Below are positions 7,955 through 15,278 of a stretch of DNA of 32,127 nucleotides, piece by piece. Each line of letters starts with the position of its first letter. Position 1 is the first letter of the stretch. The notes beneath the pieces were generated by a model, which made no database searches, was not told where the DNA came from, and was given only the letters and a program-made list of their open reading frames with translations. The DNA comes from Acidimicrobiia bacterium (lineage in GTDB: Bacteria; Actinomycetota; Acidimicrobiia; Acidimicrobiales; SZUA-35). The position numbers and the translations under genes are program-made. The stretch spans positions 1 to 32,127 of the forward strand of contig JAOTVU010000045.1 in assembly GCA_029863385.1 (NCBI GenBank), read 5' to 3'.

Positions 7955-8399
7955 TGCCGGTCTCCTCCTCGTCGGCTCCCGTTCCGGAGGCGGGCACGAA
8001 CCGGTACCCGAGCAGCACCACCCCGTTGTCGTCGGTGCCGACCGGTACGACGTCGAGTTCCATGGGTGTGCCGAGCGGCAGCTCGGATTCGTGCCCTATC
8101 ATCTGCCCCATGACCCGGACCCGCTCGGGAAGATCCACGTATCCGAGCATGTAGGGGACCTCGAAATCGGGCGTTGACTGGTGGATGACGGTGTAGGTGT
8201 ACAGCGTGCCTCGCCGGGACAGGCGTCGTGTCTCCAGATCGGTGCCGAGACATCCGGCGCAGGCATGACGCACGGGGAAGAAGTGGGCGCCACACGTACG
8301 ACACCGGCTTCCGAGGAGATGCCCGTCGCCGTCGGAGTCGACTTCGAACTCGCCTGGTCGGAACGAGACGCCGACAACGGATCGTTCCGTTGCGGTCAT
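7947..8399 (-). CDS. DUF35 (zinc ribbon plus OB-fold) protein, thiolase partner
   Basis: This is a 150-residue acyl-CoA-associated protein. It has a rubredoxin-like zinc ribbon with Cys33, Cys36, Cys47 and Cys50 (CRTCGAHFFPVRHACAGC), then a beta-rich OB-fold holding GTLYTYTVIHQ, VPYMLGYVDLPERVRVMGQM and a C-terminal GYRFVPA. In archaea DUF35 proteins bridge thiolase and HMG-CoA synthase and bind CoA; in bacteria they commonly lie next to SCP-x thiolases. The ATG at 8399 has an excellent GAGGAGG site seven bases upstream, so I reject the earlier GTG at 8414, which lies inside that site. It is the first gene of the minus-strand operon. A 20-bp palindrome sits 33 nt upstream of its start. Confidence 0.88.
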   Translation of the reverse strand: MTATERSVVGVSFRPGEFEVDSDGDGHLLGSRCRTCGAHFFPVRHACAGCLGTDLETRRLSRRGTLYTYTVIHQSTPDFEVPYMLGYVDLPERVRVMGQMIGHESELPLGTPMELDVVPVGTDDNGVVLLGYRFVPASGTGADEEETGND

Positions 8400-8432
8400 G
8401 GTGTACCTCCTCACGGGTGCGCAGTCCGAGGT

Positions 8433-8452
8433 GACCGACCGGCCGGTCGGTC
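8433..8452. promoter_or_regulatory. 20-bp perfect palindrome, candidate TetR operator of the minus operon
   Basis: The sequence is GACCGACCGGCCGGTCGGTC, identical to its reverse complement. It lies 33 nt upstream of the DUF35 start codon and matches the site at 8653 in 19 of 20 positions. Position and symmetry fit a dimeric TetR-family repressor binding over the promoter or leader. Confidence 0.7.
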
Positions 8453-8497
8453 GCCTCCTTTGCAGTGTCCGGCGACCCGATCCCGGGCGTCAATGAT

Positions 8498-8521
8498 GCG
8501 TCTGTGCCATTTGGCAGACGC
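8498..8521. promoter_or_regulatory. GCGTCTG/CAGACGC dyad in the divergent promoter region
   Basis: Seven-base arms GCGTCTG and CAGACGC are separated by ten bases, and GCGTCTG recurs directly downstream (8520-8526). The motif differs from the GACC-type palindromes, so it may bind a second regulator or form an RNA hairpin in a leader. I do not recognise the motif. Confidence 0.35.
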
Positions 8522-8565
8522 GTCTGGATCAGCACGCCGGGAATGCGGGTCTGCGACGGGAGGCG

Positions 8566-8583
8566 CTGGTGTATCGACACCAG
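8566..8583. promoter_or_regulatory. CTGGTGT-N4-ACACCAG dyad in the divergent promoter region
   Basis: A perfect seven-base inverted repeat with spacer ATCG is followed by AAAAA. It is 18 bp, a usual length for a dimeric activator or MarR/GntR-type site. Which regulator binds it is unknown; the PAS-LuxR protein at the end of the operon is one possibility. Confidence 0.35.
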
Positions 8584-8652
8584 AAAAATGATGCAGGATC
8601 CGGATTGTCCTGCCTCGGAGCGGGTGCGACGGTGAATACAGATCCATGAACC

Positions 8653-8672
8653 GACCGACCGGCCGGTCGGCC
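8653..8672. promoter_or_regulatory. Near-perfect 20-bp palindrome, candidate TetR operator of the plus operon
   Basis: The sequence is GACCGACCGGCCGGTCGGCC. It contains a perfect 16-bp core (8655-8670) with one mismatched outer pair. It ends 33 nt before the ATG at 8706, mirroring the site in front of the opposite operon. It also argues against the upstream ATG at 8646, which would put the operator inside the coding sequence. Confidence 0.68.
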
Positions 8673-8705
8673 AGCGACCGGTACCGGGACACAAGGGAGC
8701 CCATC

Positions 8706-9956
8706 ATGTCGCCGGACGAGTCACGAACCGAGTCCCATCAGGACCTTCTCTACGATTGGAACCTCGTTGATCCCGAGCCGGCCCCGACACATCCGGTGGA
8801 GTTGGACGACGAGACATTGCGTGACGGGCTGCAGTGCCCCTCGGTGCGGCAACCCCGGCTCGACGAGAAGATCGAGATCCTCCATGCCATGGCCGCCTTG
8901 GGGATCGGCGCCGCCGATCTGGGGTACGCCAGCGCCAGTCGGCACGTTCTCGAGGATGTCGTGGCCCTGTTGAAGGAGATCGAGGGGGCCGGCCTGGCCA
9001 TCGCCCCCAACTGTGCCGGGCGCACCATCGCCCACGACATCCTCCCGATAGCCGAGGCCCAGCAGAGGTCCGGTGTGGCGGTCGAGGCCGCTCTGTTCCT
9101 CGGATCCAGCCCCATCCGCCAGACCGTCGAACACTGGGACATCGACTTCCTGATCAAGACCGCTGTCGACGCCGTGAGCCTGGCCCGCCGGGAAGACCTC
9201 GAGGTGATGTTCGTCACCGAGGACACCACTCGGGCCGACCCCCAGGACCTGCGCCGAATCTACCTCGCCGCCATCGAGGCCGGAGCCAGCCGCATCTGCG
9301 TGGCCGACACCGTGGGACACGCCACACCGTCGGGGGTCAACGCCCTCATCAGATTCGCCCGCCGGCTCATCGCCGAGAGTGGCGAGGACGTGAAGCTCGA
9401 CTTCCACGGTCACCGTGACCGGGGCCTCGACATCATCAACTCGTTGGTCGCGATCTCCGCCGGCGCCCATCGGGTGCACGGATGTGGTCTGGGCATCGGC
9501 GAACGAGTCGGCAACGCCGCCATCGAGATGCTCCTGGTCAATCTCAAGTTGCTGGGCTGGATCGATTCCGACCTCTCCTCGCTGCCGGCCTACAGCGAGG
9601 CGGTGTCCCGGGCAACCGACACCCCGATTGCGCCCAACCTCGCGGCGGTGGGCGAAGACGCCTTCCGCACGAGCACCGGAGTACACGCCGCCGCGGTCCT
9701 CAAGGCCATCAACAGCGGTGACCAGTGGCTGGCCAACCGGGTCTACTCCGGCGTTCCGGCCGACGAGGTCGGTCGTGAGCAGGTCATCGCGGTTGGCCCG
9801 ATGAGTGGTCAGGCCAACGCGGTCGCCTGGCTCTCCCGCAGGGGTTTGAGCTGCGACGAGCAGTACGTGGAGGCGATCATGACTCAGGCCAAAGCCGTCG
9901 ATCATGTTCTCACCGACGACGAGATCTATGCTCTCCTCGGAACCGGATCCGGATGA
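8706..9956 (+). CDS. HMGL-like / 2-isopropylmalate synthase-family enzyme without regulatory domain
   Basis: This TIM-barrel enzyme makes or breaks a C-C bond between an acyl-CoA and a 2-oxoacid (LeuA, citramalate or homocitrate synthase) or cleaves an HMG-CoA-like ester. The 416-residue product shows LDDETLRDGLQCPS with the metal-binding Arg-Asp near the N-terminus, ADTVGHATPSGV, LDFHGHRDRGLDI with the metal-binding histidines, and HGCGLGIGERVGNAAIE. After the barrel a short region ends with AVGPMSGQANAVAWL. The LeuA-type allosteric domain of the 500-plus-residue leucine enzymes is missing. The ATG at 8706 has GGGAG upstream and leaves the operator outside the gene. The TGA overlaps the iorA ATG. 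It opens the plus operon, and with the LeuCD-like pair at the far end it suggests alkylmalate chemistry. The substrate is not determined. Confidence 0.83.
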   Translation: MSPDESRTESHQDLLYDWNLVDPEPAPTHPVELDDETLRDGLQCPSVRQPRLDEKIEILHAMAALGIGAADLGYASASRHVLEDVVALLKEIEGAGLAIAPNCAGRTIAHDILPIAEAQQRSGVAVEAALFLGSSPIRQTVEHWDIDFLIKTAVDAVSLARREDLEVMFVTEDTTRADPQDLRRIYLAAIEAGASRICVADTVGHATPSGVNALIRFARRLIAESGEDVKLDFHGHRDRGLDIINSLVAISAGAHRVHGCGLGIGERVGNAAIEMLLVNLKLLGWIDSDLSSLPAYSEAVSRATDTPIAPNLAAVGEDAFRTSTGVHAAAVLKAINSGDQWLANRVYSGVPADEVGREQVIAVGPMSGQANAVAWLSRRGLSCDEQYVEAIMTQAKAVDHVLTDDEIYALLGTGSG

Positions 9957-11806
9957 CACCCGGCGTGACGCGAGCCGCACCCGCCGACAGCCGGGCGCTC
10001 CTCTCGGGGAACGAGGCCATCGCCCGAGGGGCGGTCGAAGCGGGAGCGACCGTCGCCGTCGGATATCCGGGGACACCGAGCACCGAGATCCTCGAGTCGA
10101 TCGCCGACCGCACCGACATCGACGTTCGCTGGTCGCCCAACGAGAAGGTCGCACTCGACGTCGCCCTCGGAGCGTCGCTTGGAGGGGCCCGGGCCCTGGC
10201 CACCATGAAACACGTCGGCGTCAACGTGGCGGCCGACACCCTGATGACCTCGGCCTACACGGGTGTCGGTGCCGGACTCGTGGTGGTGAGCGCCGACGAT
10301 CCGGGCATGCACAGCTCGCAGAACGAGCAGGACAATCGCCACTATGCGAGTTTCGCCGGTATCCCCCTGCTGGAGCCGGCCGACAGCGCCGAGGCCAAGG
10401 AGTTCACCAAGCTGGCGTTCGAGATCTCCGAGGAATTCGACACCCCGGTTCTGGTGCGGACCACCACCCGGATCTCCCACAACCGGGGTCTCGTCACCAT
10501 CGGGCCCCGGGTGGAACACCACAACATCGGCTACTCGCCGAATCCGGCAAAGCGGGTGATGATCCCGCTCTACGCCCGAGCCCGGCGCCCCGCCCTGCTC
10601 GACCGCCTGGAGAAGCTCAGCGCCTACGTGGAGTCGAGCCCTCTCACCGTCGAATCCGGCGGCACCGAATCCGGCGGCACCGACTCCGGCGGTGACGAGT
10701 TCGGTGTGGTTACGTCGGGGATCGCGTCGAGCTATGTGCGTGAGGTACTTCCCCGGGCCCGAATCCTCACGCTGGGGATGAGTTACCCACTGCCCCTGGA
10801 ACGGATCCGGTCGTTCGCCGAGGAGGTCGATCGTCTCCTGGTGGTCGAGGAGCTCGAGCCGTTCCTCGAGACGAGGATCCGGGCGGCCGGTATCGCCGTC
10901 GAGGGGAAGCGGTTCTTCAGCCCGGTGGGCGAGTTCAGTCCCGACACGGTGCGCGACGGATTCGTGGCCGCCGGTGTGCTGGAGGAGCCGACCATCGTCG
11001 CACCGGGTCCGGGCACCGTCGTCCGACCTCCCGTGCTGTGCGCTGGCTGCCCCCACACCTCACCCTTCATGGCCCTGAAGCGCATGGGCGCTGTTGTCGC
11101 CGGTGACATCGGTTGTTACACCCTGGCCGCCCTGCAACCGCTGGCGGCCATGGACACCTGTGTGGCCATGGGGAGCAGCACCGGCATGGCCGTCGGTCTC
11201 GCCGCCTCGGGCGGCGTCGAAGGACCCGTGGTGGCCACCATCGGTGACTCCACCTTCCTCCACGGGGGGATCGGGGGACTCATCGACGCCGTGTATCACG
11301 ACGCCGACATCACCGTGTTGATCCTGGACAACGGCACCACCGCCATGACCGGGGGCCAGGAGCACCCCGGTACGGGAACGACCCTGCAGGGGGCCAAGGC
11401 CACCCCGGTCGATCTCGTCGGCCTCTGTCGATCCATCGGCGTTCAGGACGTCACAGTCGTCGACCCCTACGACTACGGGGCGATGTACGGGACGCTCGAG
11501 CGGGCGACACGGCGAAAGGGTCCGTCGGTCGTCATCACCAACCGGCCGTGTGTGGAAAGCCCGGTCAAGGTCCGTGACCGGCCCTATGAGGTGATAGCCG
11601 AGGCATGCACCGCCTGCCAGGCCTGCATGAACCTGGGCTGCCCGTCGATCGTGTGGACCGACGAAACCGTCGAGGGAAGGCGCAAGGTGACCATCGAGGC
11701 GACGACCTGCACCGGGTGTACGTTGTGCGCCCAGCTCTGCCCGCCCCTGGCCATTGTCCCGACCGCGGTCGGGTCCAGTGCCGAGCCGGAGTTCTCCCAT
11801 GGCTGA
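9953..11806 (+). CDS. iorA: Indolepyruvate:ferredoxin oxidoreductase alpha subunit
   Basis: This TPP-dependent subunit oxidatively decarboxylates aryl 2-oxoacids (indole-, phenyl- and hydroxyphenylpyruvate) to arylacetyl-CoA and reduces ferredoxin. The 617-residue length fits the family. Visible parts are LLSGNEAIARGAVEAG and VGYPGTPSTEI (pyrimidine domain), LCAGCPHTSPF and GDIGCYTLA, the TPP motif GDSTFLHGGIGGLIDAV...LDNGTTAMTGGQ, and a C-terminal ferredoxin domain. The latter has two cysteine sets starting at Cys552 (CTACQACMNLGCP) and about residue 586 (CTGCTLCAQLCP). A Gly/Ser/Glu-rich linker near residues 234-248 is encoded by a 15-bp tandem repeat. The start overlaps the previous stop as ATGA, and the stop overlaps iorB by eight bases. 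Here it may turn aromatic amino-acid-derived oxoacids into arylacetyl-CoA, or mainly supply reduced ferredoxin. Confidence 0.92.
   Translation: MTPGVTRAAPADSRALLSGNEAIARGAVEAGATVAVGYPGTPSTEILESIADRTDIDVRWSPNEKVALDVALGASLGGARALATMKHVGVNVAADTLMTSAYTGVGAGLVVVSADDPGMHSSQNEQDNRHYASFAGIPLLEPADSAEAKEFTKLAFEISEEFDTPVLVRTTTRISHNRGLVTIGPRVEHHNIGYSPNPAKRVMIPLYARARRPALLDRLEKLSAYVESSPLTVESGGTESGGTDSGGDEFGVVTSGIASSYVREVLPRARILTLGMSYPLPLERIRSFAEEVDRLLVVEELEPFLETRIRAAGIAVEGKRFFSPVGEFSPDTVRDGFVAAGVLEEPTIVAPGPGTVVRPPVLCAGCPHTSPFMALKRMGAVVAGDIGCYTLAALQPLAAMDTCVAMGSSTGMAVGLAASGGVEGPVVATIGDSTFLHGGIGGLIDAVYHDADITVLILDNGTTAMTGGQEHPGTGTTLQGAKATPVDLVGLCRSIGVQDVTVVDPYDYGAMYGTLERATRRKGPSVVITNRPCVESPVKVRDRPYEVIAEACTACQACMNLGCPSIVWTDETVEGRRKVTIEATTCTGCTLCAQLCPPLAIVPTAVGSSAEPEFSHG
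10652..10696 (+). repeat. 15-bp tandem repeat, three units, inside iorA
   Basis: Two exact copies of GAATCCGGCGGCACC are followed by a third diverged copy. They encode ESGGT-like pentads in a flexible linker between the pyrimidine domain and the following domain of IorA. The repeat keeps the frame and probably arose by slippage. Confidence 0.85.
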
Positions 11807-12701
11807 ACGATCGCGTGGTCTGCTGCTGGCCGGAGTGGGGGGTCAAGGTGTGGTTCTGGCCAGCATGATCGTGGCCGACGCCCTGGTTCGAGCCGGTCAC
11901 GACGTCAAGCAGAGCGAAGTCCACGGCATGGCCCAGCGGGGGGGCTCGGTCTTCAGCCACATCAGGTGGGGGGAGAAGGTGGACAGCCCCTTGGTGGCCC
12001 TGGCCGGCGCCGAGGTGCTGGCCGCCTTCGAGTGGGCCGAGGCCCTCCGCTGGATGCCCTATGTCCGCCCGGGCGGTGCCGTCGTGGCCGACGTGCGGAC
12101 GGTCGTGCCGCCCGGGGCGTGCGCCGATCGGCGGTCGTGGGTGGTTCCCTACCCTGATGTCGACCTCGCCCCGATCACCGAGCGCCGGCTGCAAGCCCGC
12201 CTGCTCGACGCCGCCGGGGTTGCCACCGGCCTCGGCCAGGTCAGAGCGGCCAACAGCGTGATCCTCGGTGCCGTTGCCGAATTCCTCGATGTGAGCCTGG
12301 AGCACTGGGAGGAAGCCATCGGCCGCCTGGTGCCCCCGGGAACAGTGGAGGCCAACCTCGCCGCCTTCCACGCCGGCCGGACCGAGCCGACCGCGGCAAT
12401 CGGCCAACCAGCGGCGAAACCGGTCGGGTCTCCCTCCCGCTACCGCGTCGTGATCCGACACGAGTGGTGCAAGGGGTGTGACATCTGCTCCCGGGTCTGC
12501 CCGGAGCACGCTCTGCTCCTCGACGCCGACGGCACCCTGATGGTCTCCGAGGCCGACGCCTGCACAGGTTGCGAACTGTGCGAGATGCTCTGCCCCGACT
12601 TCGCCATCTCGATCCATCCCGACAGAGATGATGACAGGGGCGATGGCGTCGAGTGGCCGGGCGCGACAAACGCCACGGTCGTCCCCGGGAGGTTTCGATG
12701 A
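11799..12701 (+). CDS. iorB: Indolepyruvate:ferredoxin oxidoreductase beta subunit fused to a 2[4Fe-4S] ferredoxin domain
   Basis: The 300-residue protein is about 100 residues longer than ordinary IorB. Residues 1 to about 195 are the gamma-type catalytic domain (GVGGQGVVLASMIVADAL, then EVHGMAQRGGSVFSHIRWG). A Pro/Ala-rich linker leads to a bacterial ferredoxin domain with Cys224, 227, 230, 234 (CKGCDICSRVCP) and Cys255, 258, 261, 265 (CTGCELCEMLCP). The ferredoxin domain resembles the delta subunit (KorD/PorD) of four-subunit oxoacid oxidoreductases. Since the next genes encode KorA, KorB and a gamma subunit with no delta gene, this domain may serve both enzymes or act as a built-in electron outlet. 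The chosen ATG overlaps the iorA stop, and the stop overlaps korA as ATGA. Confidence 0.88.
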   Translation: MAERSRGLLLAGVGGQGVVLASMIVADALVRAGHDVKQSEVHGMAQRGGSVFSHIRWGEKVDSPLVALAGAEVLAAFEWAEALRWMPYVRPGGAVVADVRTVVPPGACADRRSWVVPYPDVDLAPITERRLQARLLDAAGVATGLGQVRAANSVILGAVAEFLDVSLEHWEEAIGRLVPPGTVEANLAAFHAGRTEPTAAIGQPAAKPVGSPSRYRVVIRHEWCKGCDICSRVCPEHALLLDADGTLMVSEADACTGCELCEMLCPDFAISIHPDRDDDRGDGVEWPGATNATVVPGRFR

Positions 12702-13870
12702 GTCCCGCCGAACTGGTCACGGGAAACGAGGCCTGTGCCCGAGCGGCGCTGGCCGCCGGTTGCCGCTTCTATGGCGGCTACCCCATCACGCCGTCGTCGG
12801 AGATCGCCGAGTTCATGGTGAGCGCGCTCCCCGACGTCGACGGCGTCTTCATCCAGATGGAGGACGAGATCGCCTCCCTGGCTGCGGTGATCGGGGCCTC
12901 GCTCGCCGGGATGAAAGCGATGACGGCCACCAGCGGGCCGGGATTCTCGCTGATGCAGGAACACATCGGATTCGCCGCCATGGCCGAGGTTCCGTGTGTG
13001 GTCGTCAACGTGATGCGGGGCGGCCCGAGCACCGGACTTCCCACCTCTCCGTCTCAGGGCGACGTCATGCAGGCCCGGTGGGGAAGCCACGGCGACCGTC
13101 CCGCCATCGTGCTGGCCCCGGCTTCGGTCCGTGAGGTCTTCGACGAGACGGTTCGGGCCTTCAATCTGGCCGAGCGCTTCCGAACACCGGTCATCGTGCT
13201 GTACGACGAGGTGATCGGTCATACCGCCGAGGGCGTCGTGCTTCCCGATCAAGTCCCGATCGAGCATCGGGCCCGACCCGAGTGCAATCCCGAGGACTTC
13301 GTCGCCAAGGCGGCACCCCCGGACGGCGTGCCGCCACTGCCCGCGTTCGGTGACGGCTACCGGTTCCACGTCACCGGGCTCAGCCACGACGAGCGGGGGT
13401 TGCCGAGCGACGACGGGAGGAACGCCGAGGCCCTCGCTCAACGGCTGCAGGCCAAGGTGGATGCTCGAACCGACGAACTCACCCACATCGAGACCCTTGG
13501 CCTCGACGACGCCGAACTGGCCGTCTTCGGCTACGGCATCGTCGGCCGATCGGCTCGGGCCGCGGTGGAGACGGCCCGAGCCGAGGGGCGGAAGGTCGGC
13601 CTGATCCGGCCGATCACCCTGTGGCCGTTCCCCCACAAGGAGATCGCCGCCGTTGCCGAGAAGGTCGATCGCCTGATTGTGGCCGAGATGAACCTCGGTC
13701 AGCTGATCGGCGAAGTCGAGCGGGCGGCAGCCGGTCGGACCGAGATCGTCGGTCACCTTCGGTGCCATGGTGAGCCGATCACCCCCGACGACCTGACCGC
13801 GGTTATCGGCGCGCACGATCGGGCGCCGTCGCTGGAGGTCGTCGGCTCCTGGGCCGGAGGTGTCCGATGA
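12698..13870 (+). CDS. korA: 2-oxoacid:ferredoxin oxidoreductase alpha subunit (KorA type)
   Basis: This subunit pairs with KorB to oxidise a 2-oxoacid, most likely 2-oxoglutarate, to acyl-CoA and CO2 while reducing ferredoxin. The 390-residue protein begins with LVTGNEACARAALAAGCRFYGGYPITPSSEIAEFM, the signature of KorA/PorA alpha chains. It continues with MEDEIASLAAVIGASLAG, ATSGPGFSLMQEHIG and VMRGGPSTGLPTSPSQGDVMQ. The C-terminal transketolase-like domain holds the phosphate-binding-like GYGIVGRSARAAV. It lacks the N-terminal gamma domain fused in the usual actinobacterial (mycobacterial) KorA; gamma is a separate gene here. The ATG at 12698 follows a strong GGGAGG site and overlaps the iorB stop. 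In Thauera a 2-oxoglutarate:ferredoxin oxidoreductase supplies electrons to benzoyl-CoA reductase, which fits this locus. Confidence 0.88.
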   Translation: MSPAELVTGNEACARAALAAGCRFYGGYPITPSSEIAEFMVSALPDVDGVFIQMEDEIASLAAVIGASLAGMKAMTATSGPGFSLMQEHIGFAAMAEVPCVVVNVMRGGPSTGLPTSPSQGDVMQARWGSHGDRPAIVLAPASVREVFDETVRAFNLAERFRTPVIVLYDEVIGHTAEGVVLPDQVPIEHRARPECNPEDFVAKAAPPDGVPPLPAFGDGYRFHVTGLSHDERGLPSDDGRNAEALAQRLQAKVDARTDELTHIETLGLDDAELAVFGYGIVGRSARAAVETARAEGRKVGLIRPITLWPFPHKEIAAVAEKVDRLIVAEMNLGQLIGEVERAAAGRTEIVGHLRCHGEPITPDDLTAVIGAHDRAPSLEVVGSWAGGVR

Positions 13871-14736
13871 CCGATGTGAAACCGACGTCCACGGCGCCGC
13901 CGACGGCGGACGGGCGGGGGTCCGACGCCACCGCCTACCTTCGCCAGTGGGCGATGCCCCACGTTCTCTGTCCAGGGTGTGCCCACGGCATCGTGCTGCG
14001 ATCGTGCCTCGAGGCCGTCGGCCAACTGGGCCTCGACCCCGACAAGGTGGCCATGGTGGCCGGCATCGGTTGTAGCAGCCGCCTCGTCGCCTACGCCGAC
14101 TTCTGCACTTTGCACGGCACCCATGGACGAGCTCCCGCCTTCGCCACCGGTTTGAAGCTGGCCCGGCCCGAGCTCCATGTCATCGTCGTGACCGGCGACG
14201 GCGACGGCCTGGCCATCGGCGGCAACCATCTCATCCACGCCGCCAGACGCAACATCGACATCACCGTGATGATGCTCAACAACTCGATCTACGGCATGAC
14301 CGGTGGTCAGGTCGCCCCGACCACCCGGGAGGGGGCGATCGCCTCCACCGCTCCGGCCGGCAACAGCGAACGACCATTCGACGCCTGCCGGCTCCTCGTC
14401 GGGGCCGGCGCGTCGTATGTGGCCCGGGTGCTGGCGGCCACGCCCATCGAGATGACCAAGACGCTGGCCGACGCCATGGCCCACAGCGGGTTCGCCTTCG
14501 TGGAGATCATCAGCGACTGCCCCGAGTACTACGGCCGCTACAACCGGCTCGGGGGCGGTGCCGAGATGCTCACCCGCATGACCCGCGAGGGGGATGGCGT
14601 GGCCGTCGCGTTGGCCGAGAAACGGTTTGTCGACCATGTGCCGCCCTCGGCCGCGCCGGCCGGGCTGGCCACCGGGGTCCTGCACCGGGAGCAGGCGCCG
14701 GTCTATGGCGGGGTTCGACGACGGGAGGTGGGATGA
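13867..14736 (+). CDS. korB: 2-oxoacid:ferredoxin oxidoreductase beta (TPP) subunit (KorB type)
   Basis: This TPP and [4Fe-4S] subunit has 289 residues. The cluster ligands appear as LCPGCAHGI (two cysteines), GIGCSSRLVAY and ISDCPEYYGRYN. The TPP/magnesium motif is VTGDGDGLAIGGNHLIHAARRN...MLNNSIYGMTGGQVAPTT. After about residue 240 comes a short extension ending GGVRRREVG. Its ATG overlaps the korA TGA and its TGA overlaps the korC start, so the subunits are coupled. Sequence alone does not separate 2-oxoglutarate from branched-chain oxoacid specificity (KorB versus VorB). Confidence 0.9.
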   Translation: MTDVKPTSTAPPTADGRGSDATAYLRQWAMPHVLCPGCAHGIVLRSCLEAVGQLGLDPDKVAMVAGIGCSSRLVAYADFCTLHGTHGRAPAFATGLKLARPELHVIVVTGDGDGLAIGGNHLIHAARRNIDITVMMLNNSIYGMTGGQVAPTTREGAIASTAPAGNSERPFDACRLLVGAGASYVARVLAATPIEMTKTLADAMAHSGFAFVEIISDCPEYYGRYNRLGGGAEMLTRMTREGDGVAVALAEKRFVDHVPPSAAPAGLATGVLHREQAPVYGGVRRREVG

Positions 14737-15278
14737 CCATGCGTCACGAGATCCGGATCGCGGGCTCCGGCGGTCAGGGCATCGTCACCGCCGGACGAAT
14801 CCTGGCCAAGGCGGCCATGCTGTGTGGCCGGCATGCCACCCACAGCCAGGCCTACGGCCCCCAGTCGCGAGGTGGGGCCAGCCGATCCGACGTCGTCATC
14901 TCCGACCGGGAGATCGGTTATCCCCTCGTCCAGTCCGCCGGTGTCCTGGTCGCCTTGACCGGCGAAGCCCTCAACCGCTATCGAGCGGAAGTCGGCCCTG
15001 GAGCCCGAATCATCATCGACGAACGCGCCGGTGTCTGCGGCCGGAGCATCGACGACGATGACGTCGTGCTCGCCCTGGTCGACACGGCCCGGTCGATCTC
15101 GGGCGGGCAACTCATCGCCGGGGTCGTGTCCCTCGGTGTGATTCAGGGACTCGAACGGATCGTCGACACCGATGCCCTCATCGAGGCCGTGCGGGTCGGA
15201 GTGCCCCACCGGTTCCGCGACGAGAACCTCTGGGCGCTGCAAGCGGGACTCGCACTCGTCGGATCGAGCGTGCGATGA
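14733..15278 (+). CDS. korC: 2-oxoacid:ferredoxin oxidoreductase gamma subunit
   Basis: This stand-alone gamma domain of 181 residues completes the alpha-beta-gamma catalytic unit. It shows the family signature IAGSGGQGIVTAGRILAKAAM at the start, then THSQAYGPQSRGGASRSDVVIS and the ISGGQLIAGVVSLGVI segment. Most actinobacteria carry gamma fused to KorA, so a separate gene suggests a different origin for this operon. The ATG at 14733 has a GGGAGG site upstream; a second ATG two codons later is possible. The stop overlaps the tetR start as ATGA. Confidence 0.88.
   Translation: MTMRHEIRIAGSGGQGIVTAGRILAKAAMLCGRHATHSQAYGPQSRGGASRSDVVISDREIGYPLVQSAGVLVALTGEALNRYRAEVGPGARIIIDERAGVCGRSIDDDDVVLALVDTARSISGGQLIAGVVSLGVIQGLERIVDTDALIEAVRVGVPHRFRDENLWALQAGLALVGSSVR

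Larger units (their letters stand above)
8400..8705. promoter_or_regulatory. Divergent control region between the two catabolic operons
   Basis: This 306-bp gap separates the DUF35 and LeuA-like start codons. It holds four dyads: two TetR-type palindromes, each exactly 33 nt from the nearer start codon, and two different central dyads at 8498 and 8566. No convincing -35/-10 pair stands out; TTGTCC at 8605 is a possible -35 box without a well-placed partner. No gene of its own is apparent. Confidence 0.6.

Noticed and set aside
8646..8705. Upstream ATG extension of the LeuA-like protein by 20 residues
   Set aside because: It would place the palindromic operator inside the coding sequence and has no binding site. 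The ATG at 8706 has GGGAG upstream.
8721..10154. Minus-strand open frame of 477 codons
   Set aside because: It is antisense to the LeuA-like gene and the iorA start and has no recognisable domain or binding site.
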